A stretch of DNA of 56,192 bases from an uncultured Allomuricauda sp. (GCF_937884665.1 NZ_CAKZYF010000163.1:1-56192), one strand, 5' to 3'. Shown: positions 7,834-16,607, numbered from the stretch's first letter. The notes: a model not told the origin generated them from the sequence alone. Program-made: numbers and translations.

Positions 7834-8610
7834 ATGAATAGAATTCTACTTTTACCGTTTTTCCTATTTTCTTTTTTGAGTTTTGCGCAAAACGAGAATG
7901 ATGTTCCAATGGAAGGAGAGATATCCGCCAAGGTTGTCAATGCCCAAAGTAGTTTTCCCATGGAAAGTGTGCATGTCATCAATCTGAACAAAGTGGTGGG
8001 GACCATAACCAATCCCGAAGGAAAGTTTACTATTCCCGCAGCGGTCAATGATACATTATATTTTTCCTTTCTTGGTTTTAAGTCCCAAAAAGTAAGGGTC
8101 ACCAACGATATGTTCAAATTTGAGGATACTGAAATCGCGTTGACCGAACTGGCCTACGCATTGGAAGAAGTGATAGTGAGACCATATCAGCTAACGGGCT
8201 ATCTGGAAATTGATGTAAAAAACCTTCCCATCAACAACGCGTACCAATACAGTATATCCGGTCTGCCGACCAGCTACGAAGCTGGAAACAAAAATCCAAG
8301 TGCTGTGACCAAAGTTTTGGGAGCTATTTTAAATCCAGCCGACCTGCTTCGCAATTTATTTGGGAAGAAACCAAAACAACTTCGAAAACTCAGGCAAATT
8401 AAAGAGGACGAGGACATTCGCAATCTACTTGCCTCTAAATTTGATAGGGAGACCCTTACCGAACTTCTTCAGTTGGAAAAGATGGATATTGATGATATTT
8501 TGGGGAATTGCAATTATTCCAAGTCATTTATCGCGACGGCCAACGATCTTCAGATTTTGGATGCTATTTCCAGTTGCTATGAAGAATACAAGGTTCTTAA
8601 CCGTAAATAA
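7834..8610 (+). CDS. Secreted protein with carboxypeptidase-regulatory-like domain
   Basis: The 258-residue protein begins with a signal peptide (MNRILLLPFFLFSFLSFAQ, cleavage probably after the FA). Residues about 29-105 form a CarboxypepD_reg-like beta-sandwich: GEISAKVVNAQSSFPMESVHV, then GTITNPEGKFTIPA and DTLYFSFLGFK, the same fold that precedes TonB-dependent receptors. There is no plug or barrel here; the rest is charged and helical, so the protein is probably periplasmic or surface exposed. Proteins of this layout are common in flavobacteria and of unknown role. It stands alone between the helicase and the amylase genes. Confidence 0.75.
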   Translation: MNRILLLPFFLFSFLSFAQNENDVPMEGEISAKVVNAQSSFPMESVHVINLNKVVGTITNPEGKFTIPAAVNDTLYFSFLGFKSQKVRVTNDMFKFEDTEIALTELAYALEEVIVRPYQLTGYLEIDVKNLPINNAYQYSISGLPTSYEAGNKNPSAVTKVLGAILNPADLLRNLFGKKPKQLRKLRQIKEDEDIRNLLASKFDRETLTELLQLEKMDIDDILGNCNYSKSFIATANDLQILDAISSCYEEYKVLNRK

Positions 8611-8704
8611 GCGCGTTTAAAGTTTCAGACGCACCCTTCTCGGTCTCTTAAATAAATTTTAAATTTTGCCTTTCATTTTATAGTTTTAGGCAAAATCCCA
8701 ACGA

Positions 8705-10390
8705 ATGAGAAAACTACTTATCGTTATGTCGTTACTATCCTTTATCTCTAGTTGCAAGAAAGCGAAAAAGGCTCCTCCAAAACAGAATTTGATAGTTGAA
8801 GATGTGACCCCAAAGAAAGAAGTTCCATTTGTCTGGGAAGGCGCCAACGTGTATTTTCTTCTAACGGACAGATTCAATAATGGTGATCCTGGGAATGATG
8901 TAAACTTTGAAAGAACTGAGGATACCGCAGTACTTAGAGGTTTTGAAGGTGGGGATCTCCAAGGGATAACCCAAAAAATTGAAGAAGGGTATTTCACTGA
9001 GTTGGGCATAAACGCGATTTGGTTCACCCCTATTGTTGAGCAAATCCATGGTGCAACCGATGAAGGTACCGGAAACACCTACGGCTATCATGGTTATTGG
9101 GCCAAGGATTGGACGACCATTGACCCAAATTTCGGAACCAGGAAAGATTTGGAAAAACTGGTGAAAACCGCTCATTCCAAAGGAATACGAATTCTTTTGG
9201 ATGTCGTGCTGAACCACACAGGGCCCGTTACGGAAAAAGACCCGGTCTGGCCATCAGAATGGGTAAGAACAGACCCAATATGTGAATTTACCACCTATGA
9301 AAACACAACGGCCTGTACCCTCGTGAACAATTTACCGGATATCCTAACCGAATCTGATGAACCCGTTGAGCTTCCCGATGCCCTGCTCGCCAAATGGAAA
9401 GAAGAGGGCAGGTTGAGCCAAGAATTGGATGAGCTCCAACTATTTTTTGAACGCACCGGCTATCCTAGGGCACCGCGATTTTACATCATCAAATGGCTTA
9501 CGGACTACATCAACGACTTTGGTGTGGATGGTTTTCGGGTGGATACGGTAAAGCACGTCAATGAAAATGCATGGACCGATTTACATAAAGAGGCCAACCA
9601 CGCCTTTGAAACCTGGAAGAAAAAGCATCCTGACCAAATATTGGACAATAACTCATTTTACATGGTAGGTGAAGTCTACAATTACGGTATCTCCGGAGGA
9701 CGCGAATTTGATTTTGGAGATAAGAAAGTAGACTTTTTTAATTATGGATTTAAGAGTCTTATAAATTTTGACTTAAAAAATGATGCCCAAAACAGTTATG
9801 AAACGGTCTTCAAAAAGTACAGCAAATTGTTGAATACCAAACTCAAAGGAAAGAGTGTATTGAATTACCTCACCTCCCATGATGATGGTAATCCCTTTGA
9901 CCGCGAACGGAAAATGCCCGTTCGTGCAGCCAATATGTTGCTGTTGACCCCCGGTGCTTCACAGGTTTACTACGGTGACGAAACTTCTCGAAGTCTAACA
10001 ATTGAGGGTACGGAGGGAGACGCCACACTTCGTTCATTCATGAATTGGCAAGATTTGGATAGTCTACCACAAATTCAAAAGGTGCATGAGCACTGGCAAA
10101 AACTGGGGCAATTTCGAAGAGATCACCCAGCCATTGGGGCTGGAAAACACAAAAGGCTTTCCAAATCGCCCTACGTTTTCTCAAGAAGTTACAGCAGTGG
10201 AGATTACAAGGATAAGGTGGTCATAGGGTTAGATTTACCGAAAGGCAAAAAATCCCTGTACGTCAAAGGATTTTTTGGGGACGGCACCACTTTATACGAT
10301 ACCTATTCCAAAACCGAGGTCCAAGTCGCCAAAGGACGGGTCACTCTGGAAAATGACAACGATATCGTTTTACTGGAGCTGAAAGAATAG
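8705..10390 (+). CDS. GH13 alpha-amylase family lipoprotein
   Basis: A 561-residue glycoside hydrolase anchored as a lipoprotein (lipobox FISSC, Cys17). The (beta/alpha)8 barrel signatures of GH13 are all present: DVVLNH (166-171), GFRVD with the nucleophile Asp280, the acid/base Glu323 in MVGEVYN, and SHDD with the transition-state Asp393. An extended insertion with several acidic residues follows DVVLNH, and a C-terminal beta domain begins near 470. It likely cleaves alpha-1,4-glucans in the periplasm or at the surface. No susC/susD pair or other polysaccharide-utilisation gene is adjacent, so it is not part of a visible PUL. Exact substrate and cleavage mode cannot be read from sequence. 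Confidence 0.92.
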   Translation: MRKLLIVMSLLSFISSCKKAKKAPPKQNLIVEDVTPKKEVPFVWEGANVYFLLTDRFNNGDPGNDVNFERTEDTAVLRGFEGGDLQGITQKIEEGYFTELGINAIWFTPIVEQIHGATDEGTGNTYGYHGYWAKDWTTIDPNFGTRKDLEKLVKTAHSKGIRILLDVVLNHTGPVTEKDPVWPSEWVRTDPICEFTTYENTTACTLVNNLPDILTESDEPVELPDALLAKWKEEGRLSQELDELQLFFERTGYPRAPRFYIIKWLTDYINDFGVDGFRVDTVKHVNENAWTDLHKEANHAFETWKKKHPDQILDNNSFYMVGEVYNYGISGGREFDFGDKKVDFFNYGFKSLINFDLKNDAQNSYETVFKKYSKLLNTKLKGKSVLNYLTSHDDGNPFDRERKMPVRAANMLLLTPGASQVYYGDETSRSLTIEGTEGDATLRSFMNWQDLDSLPQIQKVHEHWQKLGQFRRDHPAIGAGKHKRLSKSPYVFSRSYSSGDYKDKVVIGLDLPKGKKSLYVKGFFGDGTTLYDTYSKTEVQVAKGRVTLENDNDIVLLELKE

Positions 10391-10447
10391 AGAAAAAGGT
10401 ATCAGCCTATCCTAGTTTTTTGTTTCATTTCACACGCTGTGTAGCGT

Positions 10448-10975
10448 CTAGCCTTCCAATATCGATTTTAAAGAAGCCAATCCTTCCTCAAAATCACCAC
10501 CTACCGCTTTGTCCATGTTCATAAAAAGCATGAAAATACTGTTGGGAAACGTATTCTTTCCCGAAAATCCCCAAGTCACCTTAGTTGTGTCAGCGCCAAT
10601 GGACTCTGTGGTCAAATAAGCATCCGAAGTGGATTTCCAAGGCTTTAAAAAGCGAAGTTCTGATTCAATTCGTTCTCCATCCACAATTTTAGTGATTTCT
10701 TGTTCTCCTTCACCCACATCTTTATAGCCGTTCCAATAGCTGGTAGCGCCAACTTCGCCATCTGTACCGGTGAATTTCTTTTCCATGTTCGGGTCCCTTT
10801 TGTTCCAAGGCGACCAGGCATCATGATTTTTTAAAAATTTAAGATTCTCAAAAACCTCCGTTTTGGGTTTGGCAATTTCAATGGTCCGGGAAACACTGTA
10901 ACTCTTTGGGGCAATAATGGCCAAAAAAAGAATAAGCAATACGAGGCCCCCTAAAATGTAAAGTACTATAGTCAT
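10448..10975 (-). CDS. Membrane-anchored SRPBCC (START/Bet v1-like) family protein
   Basis: The 175-residue protein has one N-terminal membrane helix (about 3-23) followed by an SRPBCC fold: YSVSRTIEIAKPKTEVFENL, then WSPWNKRDPNMEKKF and GEQEITKIVDGERI. In related polyketide-cyclase/dehydrase-like proteins this fold makes a deep hydrophobic pocket. The pairing of a short anchor and an SRPBCC domain is common among conserved proteins of unknown function. It is convergent with the amylase gene and 286 bp from the trmH start; no functional hint comes from neighbours. Confidence 0.75.
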   Translation of the reverse strand: MTIVLYILGGLVLLILFLAIIAPKSYSVSRTIEIAKPKTEVFENLKFLKNHDAWSPWNKRDPNMEKKFTGTDGEVGATSYWNGYKDVGEGEQEITKIVDGERIESELRFLKPWKSTSDAYLTTESIGADTTKVTWGFSGKNTFPNSIFMLFMNMDKAVGGDFEEGLASLKSILEG

Positions 10976-11014
10976 TTGTTTTTGAATTGGTTATGCCCTA
11001 AAATACAAAAAACT

Positions 11015-11668
11015 TCAATCTGGGGAGTATCTGCGGATAATACCTTCCACATCTTTGATTGATTTTTTGGTCCAATCCAGGCGTTTTTCCAAAATTTCAA
11101 CTGGCGTTAGTCGCCAATCCAAACTTGAGGTCCTTAAGCGTTTTGAAAGTGTTTCAAGAATAATTGCCGCCGCAACCGATATATTCAAACTTTCGGAAAA
11201 GCCAACCATGGGGATACGGAGAAAACCATCTGCTTTCTGCAACACTTCTTCGCTCAATCCTTCCCGTTCCGTACCAAAAAAGAGCGCCGTTCTCAATTTT
11301 GGACTGAAATTCTGCAAGGAATCAGAGTTTGTATGGGGTGTTGTTGCAATGATTCGGTATCCTCGGCTTTTCAGATGGTCAATACATTTTACCGTTGTCT
11401 CATGCCGATATACATCTACCCACTGTTCTGCTCCCATAGCAATATTCTTATCCAATCGCTTTCCAAAGCGGTCCTCCACCACATGCACATCCTGAATACC
11501 AAAGGCGTCACAGCTCCGTATCACCGCACTGGTATTATGTAATTGGAATACATCTTCAATGGCCACGGTCAAAAATCGAGTACGTTGGGCAAGCACTTCT
11601 AAAAAACGACGCTTCCTTTCCACAGTAAGAAAACCCTCCAAATAAACCAATAAATCATTTTCAAGCAT
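11015..11668 (-). CDS. trmH: tRNA (guanosine(18)-2'-O)-methyltransferase TrmH-like
   Basis: A SpoU/TrmH-type SPOUT methyltransferase of 217 residues. It shows the N-terminal VLAQRTRFLTVAIEDVFQLHNTSAVIR region with the invariant Asn and Arg of motif 1, FFGTEREGLS (motif 2) and IPMVGFSESLNISVAAAI (motif 3, split here: IPM-GF-SLN-SVA), which build the knotted SAM site. It probably makes Gm18 in the D-loop of tRNA. The frame is open up to 11728, but that extension would overlap the divergent sirtuin start at 11714, so the ATG at 11668 is preferred. Confidence 0.9.
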   Translation of the reverse strand: MLENDLLVYLEGFLTVERKRRFLEVLAQRTRFLTVAIEDVFQLHNTSAVIRSCDAFGIQDVHVVEDRFGKRLDKNIAMGAEQWVDVYRHETTVKCIDHLKSRGYRIIATTPHTNSDSLQNFSPKLRTALFFGTEREGLSEEVLQKADGFLRIPMVGFSESLNISVAAAIILETLSKRLRTSSLDWRLTPVEILEKRLDWTKKSIKDVEGIIRRYSPD

Positions 11669-11713
11669 AAAGAACAAGTTAGCAAAAATTGAATTTGTTA
11701 CTTTTAATACTAT

Positions 11714-12415
11714 ATGAAAGAGAAACAAAAAATAGTCGTTTTGACCGGAGCCGGAATGAGTGCTGAAAGTGGCTTAAAGACCTTTAGGGATTCCAATGGA
11801 CTATGGGAAGGTCATGATGTGATGGAGGTGGCATCACCCCAGGGTTTTGCACGGAATCCGGAATTGGTCCTTGAATTCTACAACCAAAGAAGACGTCAAC
11901 TGCTTGAAGTTTCCCCAAATACGGGACACAAGGCATTGGTCGATTTGGAAACCCACTACGACGTGAGCATTGTTACCCAGAATGTGGACAATTTACATGA
12001 ACAGGCCGGCAGTTCACATGTTGTCCACCTGCACGGTGAACTGTTCAAAGTAAGAAGTACTTTGGATGAAACCCTGGTTCTAGACTGGAAAAATGACTTG
12101 GTTTTGGGAGATTTGGATAAAAATGGGCATCAACTACGACCCCATATTGTATGGTTTGGCGAAATGGTGCCTTTACTGGAGACAGCCGCCCAGCTAACGC
12201 AGGAAGCGGATATATTGATAATAATAGGTACCTCAATGCAGGTATATCCCGCAGCGAGTTTGGTTCACTACGCAAAAAGGGGTACTCCTATCTATTTTAT
12301 AGACCCAAAACCCAACATACAAGCCTCAGATTTTGGTCATTTGACCATAATTTCAGCGACTGCCGTAAATGGGGTTCCTGGTTTAGTGGCCAAGCTGATT
12401 GAAATAGTATCGTAA
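11714..12415 (+). CDS. cobB: NAD-dependent protein deacylase, SIR2 family (SIRT5-like), without cysteines
   Basis: A 233-residue sirtuin that removes acyl groups from lysine while consuming NAD. NAD-binding GAGMSAESGLKTFR is at 12-25, TQNVDNLHEQAG at 88-99, the catalytic histidine in HLHG is His107, and IGTSMQVYPA is at 171-180. Tyr56 and Arg59 (YNQR) match the Tyr-x-x-Arg pair that in SIRT5 and CobB recognises succinyl and malonyl groups, so desuccinylase activity is likely. The module that normally carries four zinc-binding cysteines (about 111-145) contains none, and the whole protein has no cysteine at all. Divergent from trmH with 45 bp between start codons. Confidence 0.9.
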   Translation: MKEKQKIVVLTGAGMSAESGLKTFRDSNGLWEGHDVMEVASPQGFARNPELVLEFYNQRRRQLLEVSPNTGHKALVDLETHYDVSIVTQNVDNLHEQAGSSHVVHLHGELFKVRSTLDETLVLDWKNDLVLGDLDKNGHQLRPHIVWFGEMVPLLETAAQLTQEADILIIIGTSMQVYPAASLVHYAKRGTPIYFIDPKPNIQASDFGHLTIISATAVNGVPGLVAKLIEIVS

Positions 12416-12450
12416 TCCCGATTGTACTGAAAACTGATTTTGTTAAAAGG

Positions 12451-13050
12451 GTGAAGGATACCCAAAGTGTACTACCTGTGACAGAGCTACTTTTATATAA
12501 AAAATTAAATTCGGCAAGACTTTCAAAAAAAAACATAAACCTATTGGTGGACGAGCTGGAAAACCATCCTGAATTGACCGGTTTTCTAATACGGGATGTT
12601 TTTGAACAAGATAAAATCAATATGTTCCATTCAAGTTGGGTTTTTGACCATTTGATGCGAAAAAAACTGGTATATCTTTTGCCCCATCTTGAGCTATTTA
12701 CCCAAGGATTGGCTTTTTTGAAATCAGAGTCTTGCATACGCCCCATGGCTCATGTTTGTCAAATGGTCACCAAGACCTGTTTCAAAAAGAAAGATAACTT
12801 GTTTATAGATACTATCTCCCATGTTCAGTTGGAACGTATCCTAAATGCCTGTTTTGATTGGCTTATCGGCCCCCATAAAATTGCGGCGAAAGTGTTTTCC
12901 ATGACCAGTTTGTTTTATCTGGGAATGCATTTTACATGGGTCCATCATGAGTTGAAGCTCGTATTAGAAGAAACGATTGGTGAAGGTACACCTGGATATA
13001 GGAACCGAGCGAAAAAAACCCTAGATAGGCTCGTGGCCCTAGGTCACTAA
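12451..13050 (+). CDS. Conserved helical protein of unknown function upstream of purB
   Basis: A 199-residue, mainly helical, soluble protein with no signal peptide or membrane helix. It begins at a GTG at 12451; the next in-frame methionine would remove about 58 conserved-looking residues. It ends 44 bp before purB in the same direction, and database copies of this kind of protein beside purB are, to my recollection, sometimes called adenylosuccinate lyase; nothing in the sequence (no SSAMPxKxNP signature) supports that. The sequence has the look of an alpha-helical repeat fold with short helix pairs. Function unknown. Confidence 0.7.
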   Translation: MKDTQSVLPVTELLLYKKLNSARLSKKNINLLVDELENHPELTGFLIRDVFEQDKINMFHSSWVFDHLMRKKLVYLLPHLELFTQGLAFLKSESCIRPMAHVCQMVTKTCFKKKDNLFIDTISHVQLERILNACFDWLIGPHKIAAKVFSMTSLFYLGMHFTWVHHELKLVLEETIGEGTPGYRNRAKKTLDRLVALGH

Positions 13051-13066
13051 ACTATCCAAGTTTAAG

Positions 13067-13074
13067 TATATTTG
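13067..13074 (+). promoter_or_regulatory. Putative -7 promoter element of purB
   Basis: TATATTTG is an exact TAnnTTTG match 20 bases before the purB ATG, implying a very short leader. No TTTG -33 box is visible at the usual spacing. Confidence 0.4.
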
Positions 13075-13094
13075 CCCCTTTAAACCAAAGCCAA

Positions 13095-14438
13095 ATGTCC
13101 TTGTCCTCACTGAACGCTATTTCTCCGGTAGATGGCCGCTATCACAATAAAACTAAAGCCCTTCAAGATTTTTTTTCGGAAAAGGCCTTGGTGAAATACC
13201 GTATACATGTTGAAATTGAATACTTCATCGCCCTTTGTGAGATTCCCCTATTGCAATTAGCAGATTTTGATGCAGATAGATTTAAGGATTTAAGGAACCT
13301 TTATGTAGCGTTCAATGCAGAGGATGCCCTTCATATCAAAGAGATTGAAAAGACCACGAACCACGACGTCAAGGCTGTGGAATATTTCATTAAGCAAAAA
13401 TTCGATGCCCTAAAATTGGAAAAATACAAGGAGTTCATCCACTTTGGTCTTACCTCGCAGGATATTAACAACACGGCAATCCCCCTTTCCATAAAAGAGG
13501 CGATGAATACGGTGTATGTTCCACTCTATTTGGAGGTTTTCCAAAGTTTGGAACAGACAGCGGAAAGCTGGAAGGACATTCCCATGCTGGCCAGAACCCA
13601 TGGACAGCCCGCCTCTCCTACCCGCTTGGGGAAAGAAATCGCTGTTTTCGTTGAGCGGTTGAAAGAACAGTTCAATTTGTTGAATGATGTCCCTAGCGCT
13701 GCCAAGTTTGGAGGGGCAACCGGAAATTTCAACGCGCATAAAGTGGCCTATCCCGAAGTTGACTGGAAAGCTTTTGGAACCCGGTTCGTGCAAGAGAAGT
13801 TGGGACTGCACCATTCTTTCCCCACCACACAAATTGAGCATTACGACCACATGGCCGCTTTGTTTGATGGGCTAAAACGCATAAATACTATTTTAATAGA
13901 CCTGGACCGCGATATCTGGACCTATATTTCAATGGATTATTTTAAACAGAAAATCAAAAAAGGAGAAATTGGATCGTCCGCAATGCCACACAAGGTAAAT
14001 CCCATTGATTTTGAAAACTCCGAAGGGAATTTAGGACTGGCCAATGCCATTTTTGAACATCTTTCCGCAAAACTGCCCATCTCCCGTTTGCAGCGTGATT
14101 TAACGGACAGTACGGTTTTAAGAAATATTGGGGTGCCTTTAGCACATACTTTGATCGGATTTCAATCTACGCTTAAAGGAATGGGCAAACTTGTGCTGAA
14201 CACGGAGAAGATTCAAGAAGATTTGCAGAACAACTGGGCGGTAATAGCCGAGGCGGTACAAACGATTTTACGCCGGGAAGGTTATCCAAACCCGTATGAA
14301 GCTTTAAAGGGATTGACACGGACTAATGAGAAAATCACCCAAAAGACCATGGCCCATTTTATTGAAACCCTTGATGTATCCGATGAAGTCAAAAAAGAGC
14401 TGAGGAAAATAACCCCGGAAAACTATACCGGGGTTTGA
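13095..14438 (+). CDS. purB: Adenylosuccinate lyase
   Basis: PurB carries out two beta-eliminations of fumarate in purine synthesis: SAICAR to AICAR, and adenylosuccinate to AMP. The 447-residue protein starts LSSLNAISPVDGRY, has the active-site sections HFGLTSQDINNTA and ARTHGQPASPT, and the flexible signature loop GEIGSSAMPHKVNPIDFEN that carries the catalytic serine. It resembles the E. coli-type longer PurB rather than the shorter Bacillus type. An unknown helical protein precedes it. The last codons, including the stop, lie inside a GC-rich hairpin that can serve as a terminator for the converging mscS-like gene. Confidence 0.97.
   Translation: MSLSSLNAISPVDGRYHNKTKALQDFFSEKALVKYRIHVEIEYFIALCEIPLLQLADFDADRFKDLRNLYVAFNAEDALHIKEIEKTTNHDVKAVEYFIKQKFDALKLEKYKEFIHFGLTSQDINNTAIPLSIKEAMNTVYVPLYLEVFQSLEQTAESWKDIPMLARTHGQPASPTRLGKEIAVFVERLKEQFNLLNDVPSAAKFGGATGNFNAHKVAYPEVDWKAFGTRFVQEKLGLHHSFPTTQIEHYDHMAALFDGLKRINTILIDLDRDIWTYISMDYFKQKIKKGEIGSSAMPHKVNPIDFENSEGNLGLANAIFEHLSAKLPISRLQRDLTDSTVLRNIGVPLAHTLIGFQSTLKGMGKLVLNTEKIQEDLQNNWAVIAEAVQTILRREGYPNPYEALKGLTRTNEKITQKTMAHFIETLDVSDEVKKELRKITPENYTGV
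14411..14435 (-). terminator. Hairpin in the 3' end of purB, possible terminator for the mscS-like gene
   Basis: AACCCCGG (14411-14418) pairs with CCGGGGTT (14428-14435) around a 9-nt loop. Read on the minus strand it is followed by a T-rich run (TATTTTCC), which suits the converging mscS-like transcript ending at 14460. The plus-strand side has no U-tract. Confidence 0.5.
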
Positions 14439-14459
14439 TTTCGTTGGGGCTTTTCAAAC

Positions 14460-15278
14460 TTATTTCACCACCTTTTGCACTTCTACCTCGTGCGGATATG
14501 GTATCTCGATTCCGGCTTCATCCAAAGCAAGTTTACATCCCTCATAGGTGGCAAAATAGACATCCCAGTAGTCTTCGGGTCTGCAATAGGGGCGTACTGC
14601 GAAGTTGACGGAACTGTCGGCGAGCTCCAACACATTCACTGAAGGGGCCGGGTCCTGTAAAACTTGGGAATTAGAAGTGAGAACCCCTAGCAAAACCTCC
14701 TTGGTTTGTTTAATATCTTCTTCATAGGCCACTCCAATTACGGTATCCACCCGAATTTTTCCTTCTGCGGTATAGTTCACGATATTGCCATTGGCCATGG
14801 CACCGTTGGGTACGATGGCGAGCTTATTTTCCGGGGTGGTTAGTTTGGTGGTGAAAATTTCAATTTCCTTTACTACTCCAAGTACACCTTGGGCTTCAAT
14901 CAAGTCGCCAATGCGATAGGGCTTAAAAATCATCAGTAGCACCCCACCCGCAAAATTGGACAATGAACCCTGCAGGGCAAGACCAACTGCAAGACCTGCT
15001 GCTGCAATCACGGCCGCAAAAGTGGTCACATCCACACCAAGTTGGGAAATCACAATAATGATCAGGAACACTTTGAGCGCCCAAGAAACGAGATTGAGCA
15101 AAAATTTCTGAAGGGATTCATCATACTTGCTCTTTGCCATGACTTTACCAGTAGCCCCGATAATTTTTTTAATTATCCACGAGCCAATGATATAAATCAG
15201 GATCGCAGCTATCAGTTTGAGTCCGTATTCTTTTGCCAAATCGATTCCGATATTGACCCACTCTTGTGCTTTTTCCAT
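14460..15278 (-). CDS. mscS: Small-conductance mechanosensitive channel, MscS family
   Basis: A 272-residue channel of minimal MscS architecture: two N-terminal membrane helices (about 18-40 and 63-83), then the pore-lining TM3 with its Ala/Gly pattern (AAVIAAAGLAVGLALQGSLSNFAGG, key residues A, G and the LQ-SNF-GG end), the beta domain with FKPYRIGD and VPNGAMANGNIVNYT, and the alpha/beta cytoplasmic cage. It opens with membrane tension and releases solutes during hypo-osmotic shock, a reasonable need for a marine bacterium. The length equals that of E. coli MscS. It stands alone, convergent with purB. Confidence 0.93.
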   Translation of the reverse strand: MEKAQEWVNIGIDLAKEYGLKLIAAILIYIIGSWIIKKIIGATGKVMAKSKYDESLQKFLLNLVSWALKVFLIIIVISQLGVDVTTFAAVIAAAGLAVGLALQGSLSNFAGGVLLMIFKPYRIGDLIEAQGVLGVVKEIEIFTTKLTTPENKLAIVPNGAMANGNIVNYTAEGKIRVDTVIGVAYEEDIKQTKEVLLGVLTSNSQVLQDPAPSVNVLELADSSVNFAVRPYCRPEDYWDVYFATYEGCKLALDEAGIEIPYPHEVEVQKVVK

Positions 15279-15369
15279 GATATTTGGGTTTTTAGTTAGT
15301 GTTTACCAATGAGACACTAATTTAAAAAGAAGGTCACAGAAATCTAGGTCCCAACTTGGATTAAAAAGA

Positions 15370-15395
15370 AAAACGCACTGCGTGCAGTGCGTTTT
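15370..15395 (-). terminator. Rho-independent terminator of the sigma factor/DUF4252 operon
   Basis: AAAACGCACTG (15370-15380) and CAGTGCGTTTT (15385-15395) form an 11-bp perfect stem with a 4-nt loop. On the minus strand the stem is followed by TTCTTTTTAA. It lies 22 bases after the last stop codon of the operon at 15417-17523. Confidence 0.85.
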
Positions 15396-15416
15396 GATGG
15401 GATGTTGGTTTACCAG

Positions 15417-15956
15417 CTATCCTTTTAAAAACTTTCCAATTTCCCCTAAGGCTGCTCCATCATAATCTGATTTTTGAAGGACTTGCATCAGCTGGACAAT
15501 TTGGGCCGGGTTCATGTTTTTTCCTAAAACGCGTACCAGCGCGAACCCCATATCCTTGCTATCCCCATAAATAATAACCTCGTCTATCGCATCTTCTTCA
15601 CCTATATATTTGATAACCCCTTTGCCGTATTGCGAGTTTATTTTCATGAGTTCCACAAACTCCTCATCTTTTAGGATTTCTTTGACCTTCGCTTTTTCCG
15701 CACGATATTCCGTGACATTGTCTGCGGTTTTCTTAAAGGCGAGCATATTGAATTTCCGCAAGGATTCCACCGCTTCTTTTTGGGAAGCTGAAAGACTTTC
15801 TTCTCTTAGTTTAAGGATACTCGCCGGAACGTCAATCGCGATGAAATTGGGGTTTTCCGAATTATCCACGTAATACTCTTGAAGGCTTTGTTGGGAAGAA
15901 CAGGCAGCCAAAAGAATGGCCCCGGATAAGAAAAAGCTTTTTACTATATATTTCAT
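15417..15956 (-). CDS. DUF4252 lipoprotein
   Basis: Start chosen at the ATG at 15956, which gives a clean lipoprotein signal (lipobox LLAAC, Cys19); the frame is open to 16004 but that adds a non-signal tail. The 179-residue product has the DUF4252 pattern of a small alpha/beta protein: ASILKLREESLS, then KEAVESLRKFNMLAF, EYRAEKAKVKEIL and KYIGEEDAIDEVIIYG, ending with ALVRVLGKNMNP. It is the second of two DUF4252 paralogues, last in an operon behind an ECF sigma factor and a membrane anti-sigma candidate. Biochemical role unknown; envelope location is inferred from the signal. Confidence 0.8.
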   Translation of the reverse strand: MKYIVKSFFLSGAILLAACSSQQSLQEYYVDNSENPNFIAIDVPASILKLREESLSASQKEAVESLRKFNMLAFKKTADNVTEYRAEKAKVKEILKDEEFVELMKINSQYGKGVIKYIGEEDAIDEVIIYGDSKDMGFALVRVLGKNMNPAQIVQLMQVLQKSDYDGAALGEIGKFLKG

Positions 15957-16060
15957 GATTTTCGTTTTTTTGATTGCTATTTGATGGCCCAAATAGGCCA
16001 ACATTGATAAGTTGGCCTATTGGACTTTTTGTTACATATTCACCCGGTAATTTAAAAGGT

Positions 16061-16597
16061 TTATTGTTTCCCTGCCTTATTAAGTTCTTTGGGCAAGTTC
16101 ATCTTTTTGGTCAAGGAATTGATTTTGTTCAAATCAATATCCCCGGTCAAGGATAATAGGACTGTCTCAAATTTTCTACCATCGGCCTCTACATCTTTTA
16201 AACCCGTTACGAACATCAAGAGTTCACTCACATGGTCTGCATCTTTACCTTCTTTGATGTAAAACTTTACATTGGCATCCTTGTCTTTCACCCGCATCAA
16301 CTCCTCCATGGTTGACGATTTTAAATAACTGCCGACGGAGCGTTTCATATCGGCCCCTATCTTCTCATTATCCGTGGTAAACACTTTAAGACTTCTTAAA
16401 CTGCTGGCAATATCCATAAAATCCTGGGCTTCCGGATCATCTACTTCAACATCGATTTTAGCCAATAAATTGAACATGCTCTTGTTTACCACAACCGAGG
16501 TCACCTCATCCAAATCTTCAAATTGGTCAAATAACGATTGTGCAAATCCAGAGACCGGTATTACTGCGATTAGAAAAATTAAAATATACGTTTTCAT
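16061..16597 (-). CDS. DUF4252 secreted protein
   Basis: The 178-residue product begins MKTYILIFLIAVIPVSGFAQ, a signal peptidase I-type leader without a lipobox, so unlike its downstream paralogue it should be soluble in the periplasm. The DUF4252 body shows SMFNLLAKIDVE, SSLRSLKVFTTDN and ADHVSELLMFVTGLKD. An in-frame ATG at 16615 would overlap the preceding anti-sigma stop, but the start at 16597 puts the signal peptide in standard position. Separated by 104 bp from the second DUF4252 gene. Pairs of DUF4252 genes behind an ECF sigma factor occur often in flavobacteria. Confidence 0.8.
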   Translation of the reverse strand: MKTYILIFLIAVIPVSGFAQSLFDQFEDLDEVTSVVVNKSMFNLLAKIDVEVDDPEAQDFMDIASSLRSLKVFTTDNEKIGADMKRSVGSYLKSSTMEELMRVKDKDANVKFYIKEGKDADHVSELLMFVTGLKDVEADGRKFETVLLSLTGDIDLNKINSLTKKMNLPKELNKAGKQ

Positions 16598-16607
16598 TGT
16601 TTTTGTT

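Noticed and set aside
8705..10390. Polysaccharide utilisation locus around the GH13 gene
   Set aside because: There is no susC/susD pair, regulator or second CAZyme nearby, so the amylase is treated as a single gene.
11669..11728. N-terminal extension of TrmH
   Set aside because: It would overlap the start of the divergent sirtuin gene and lies before the conserved N-terminus.
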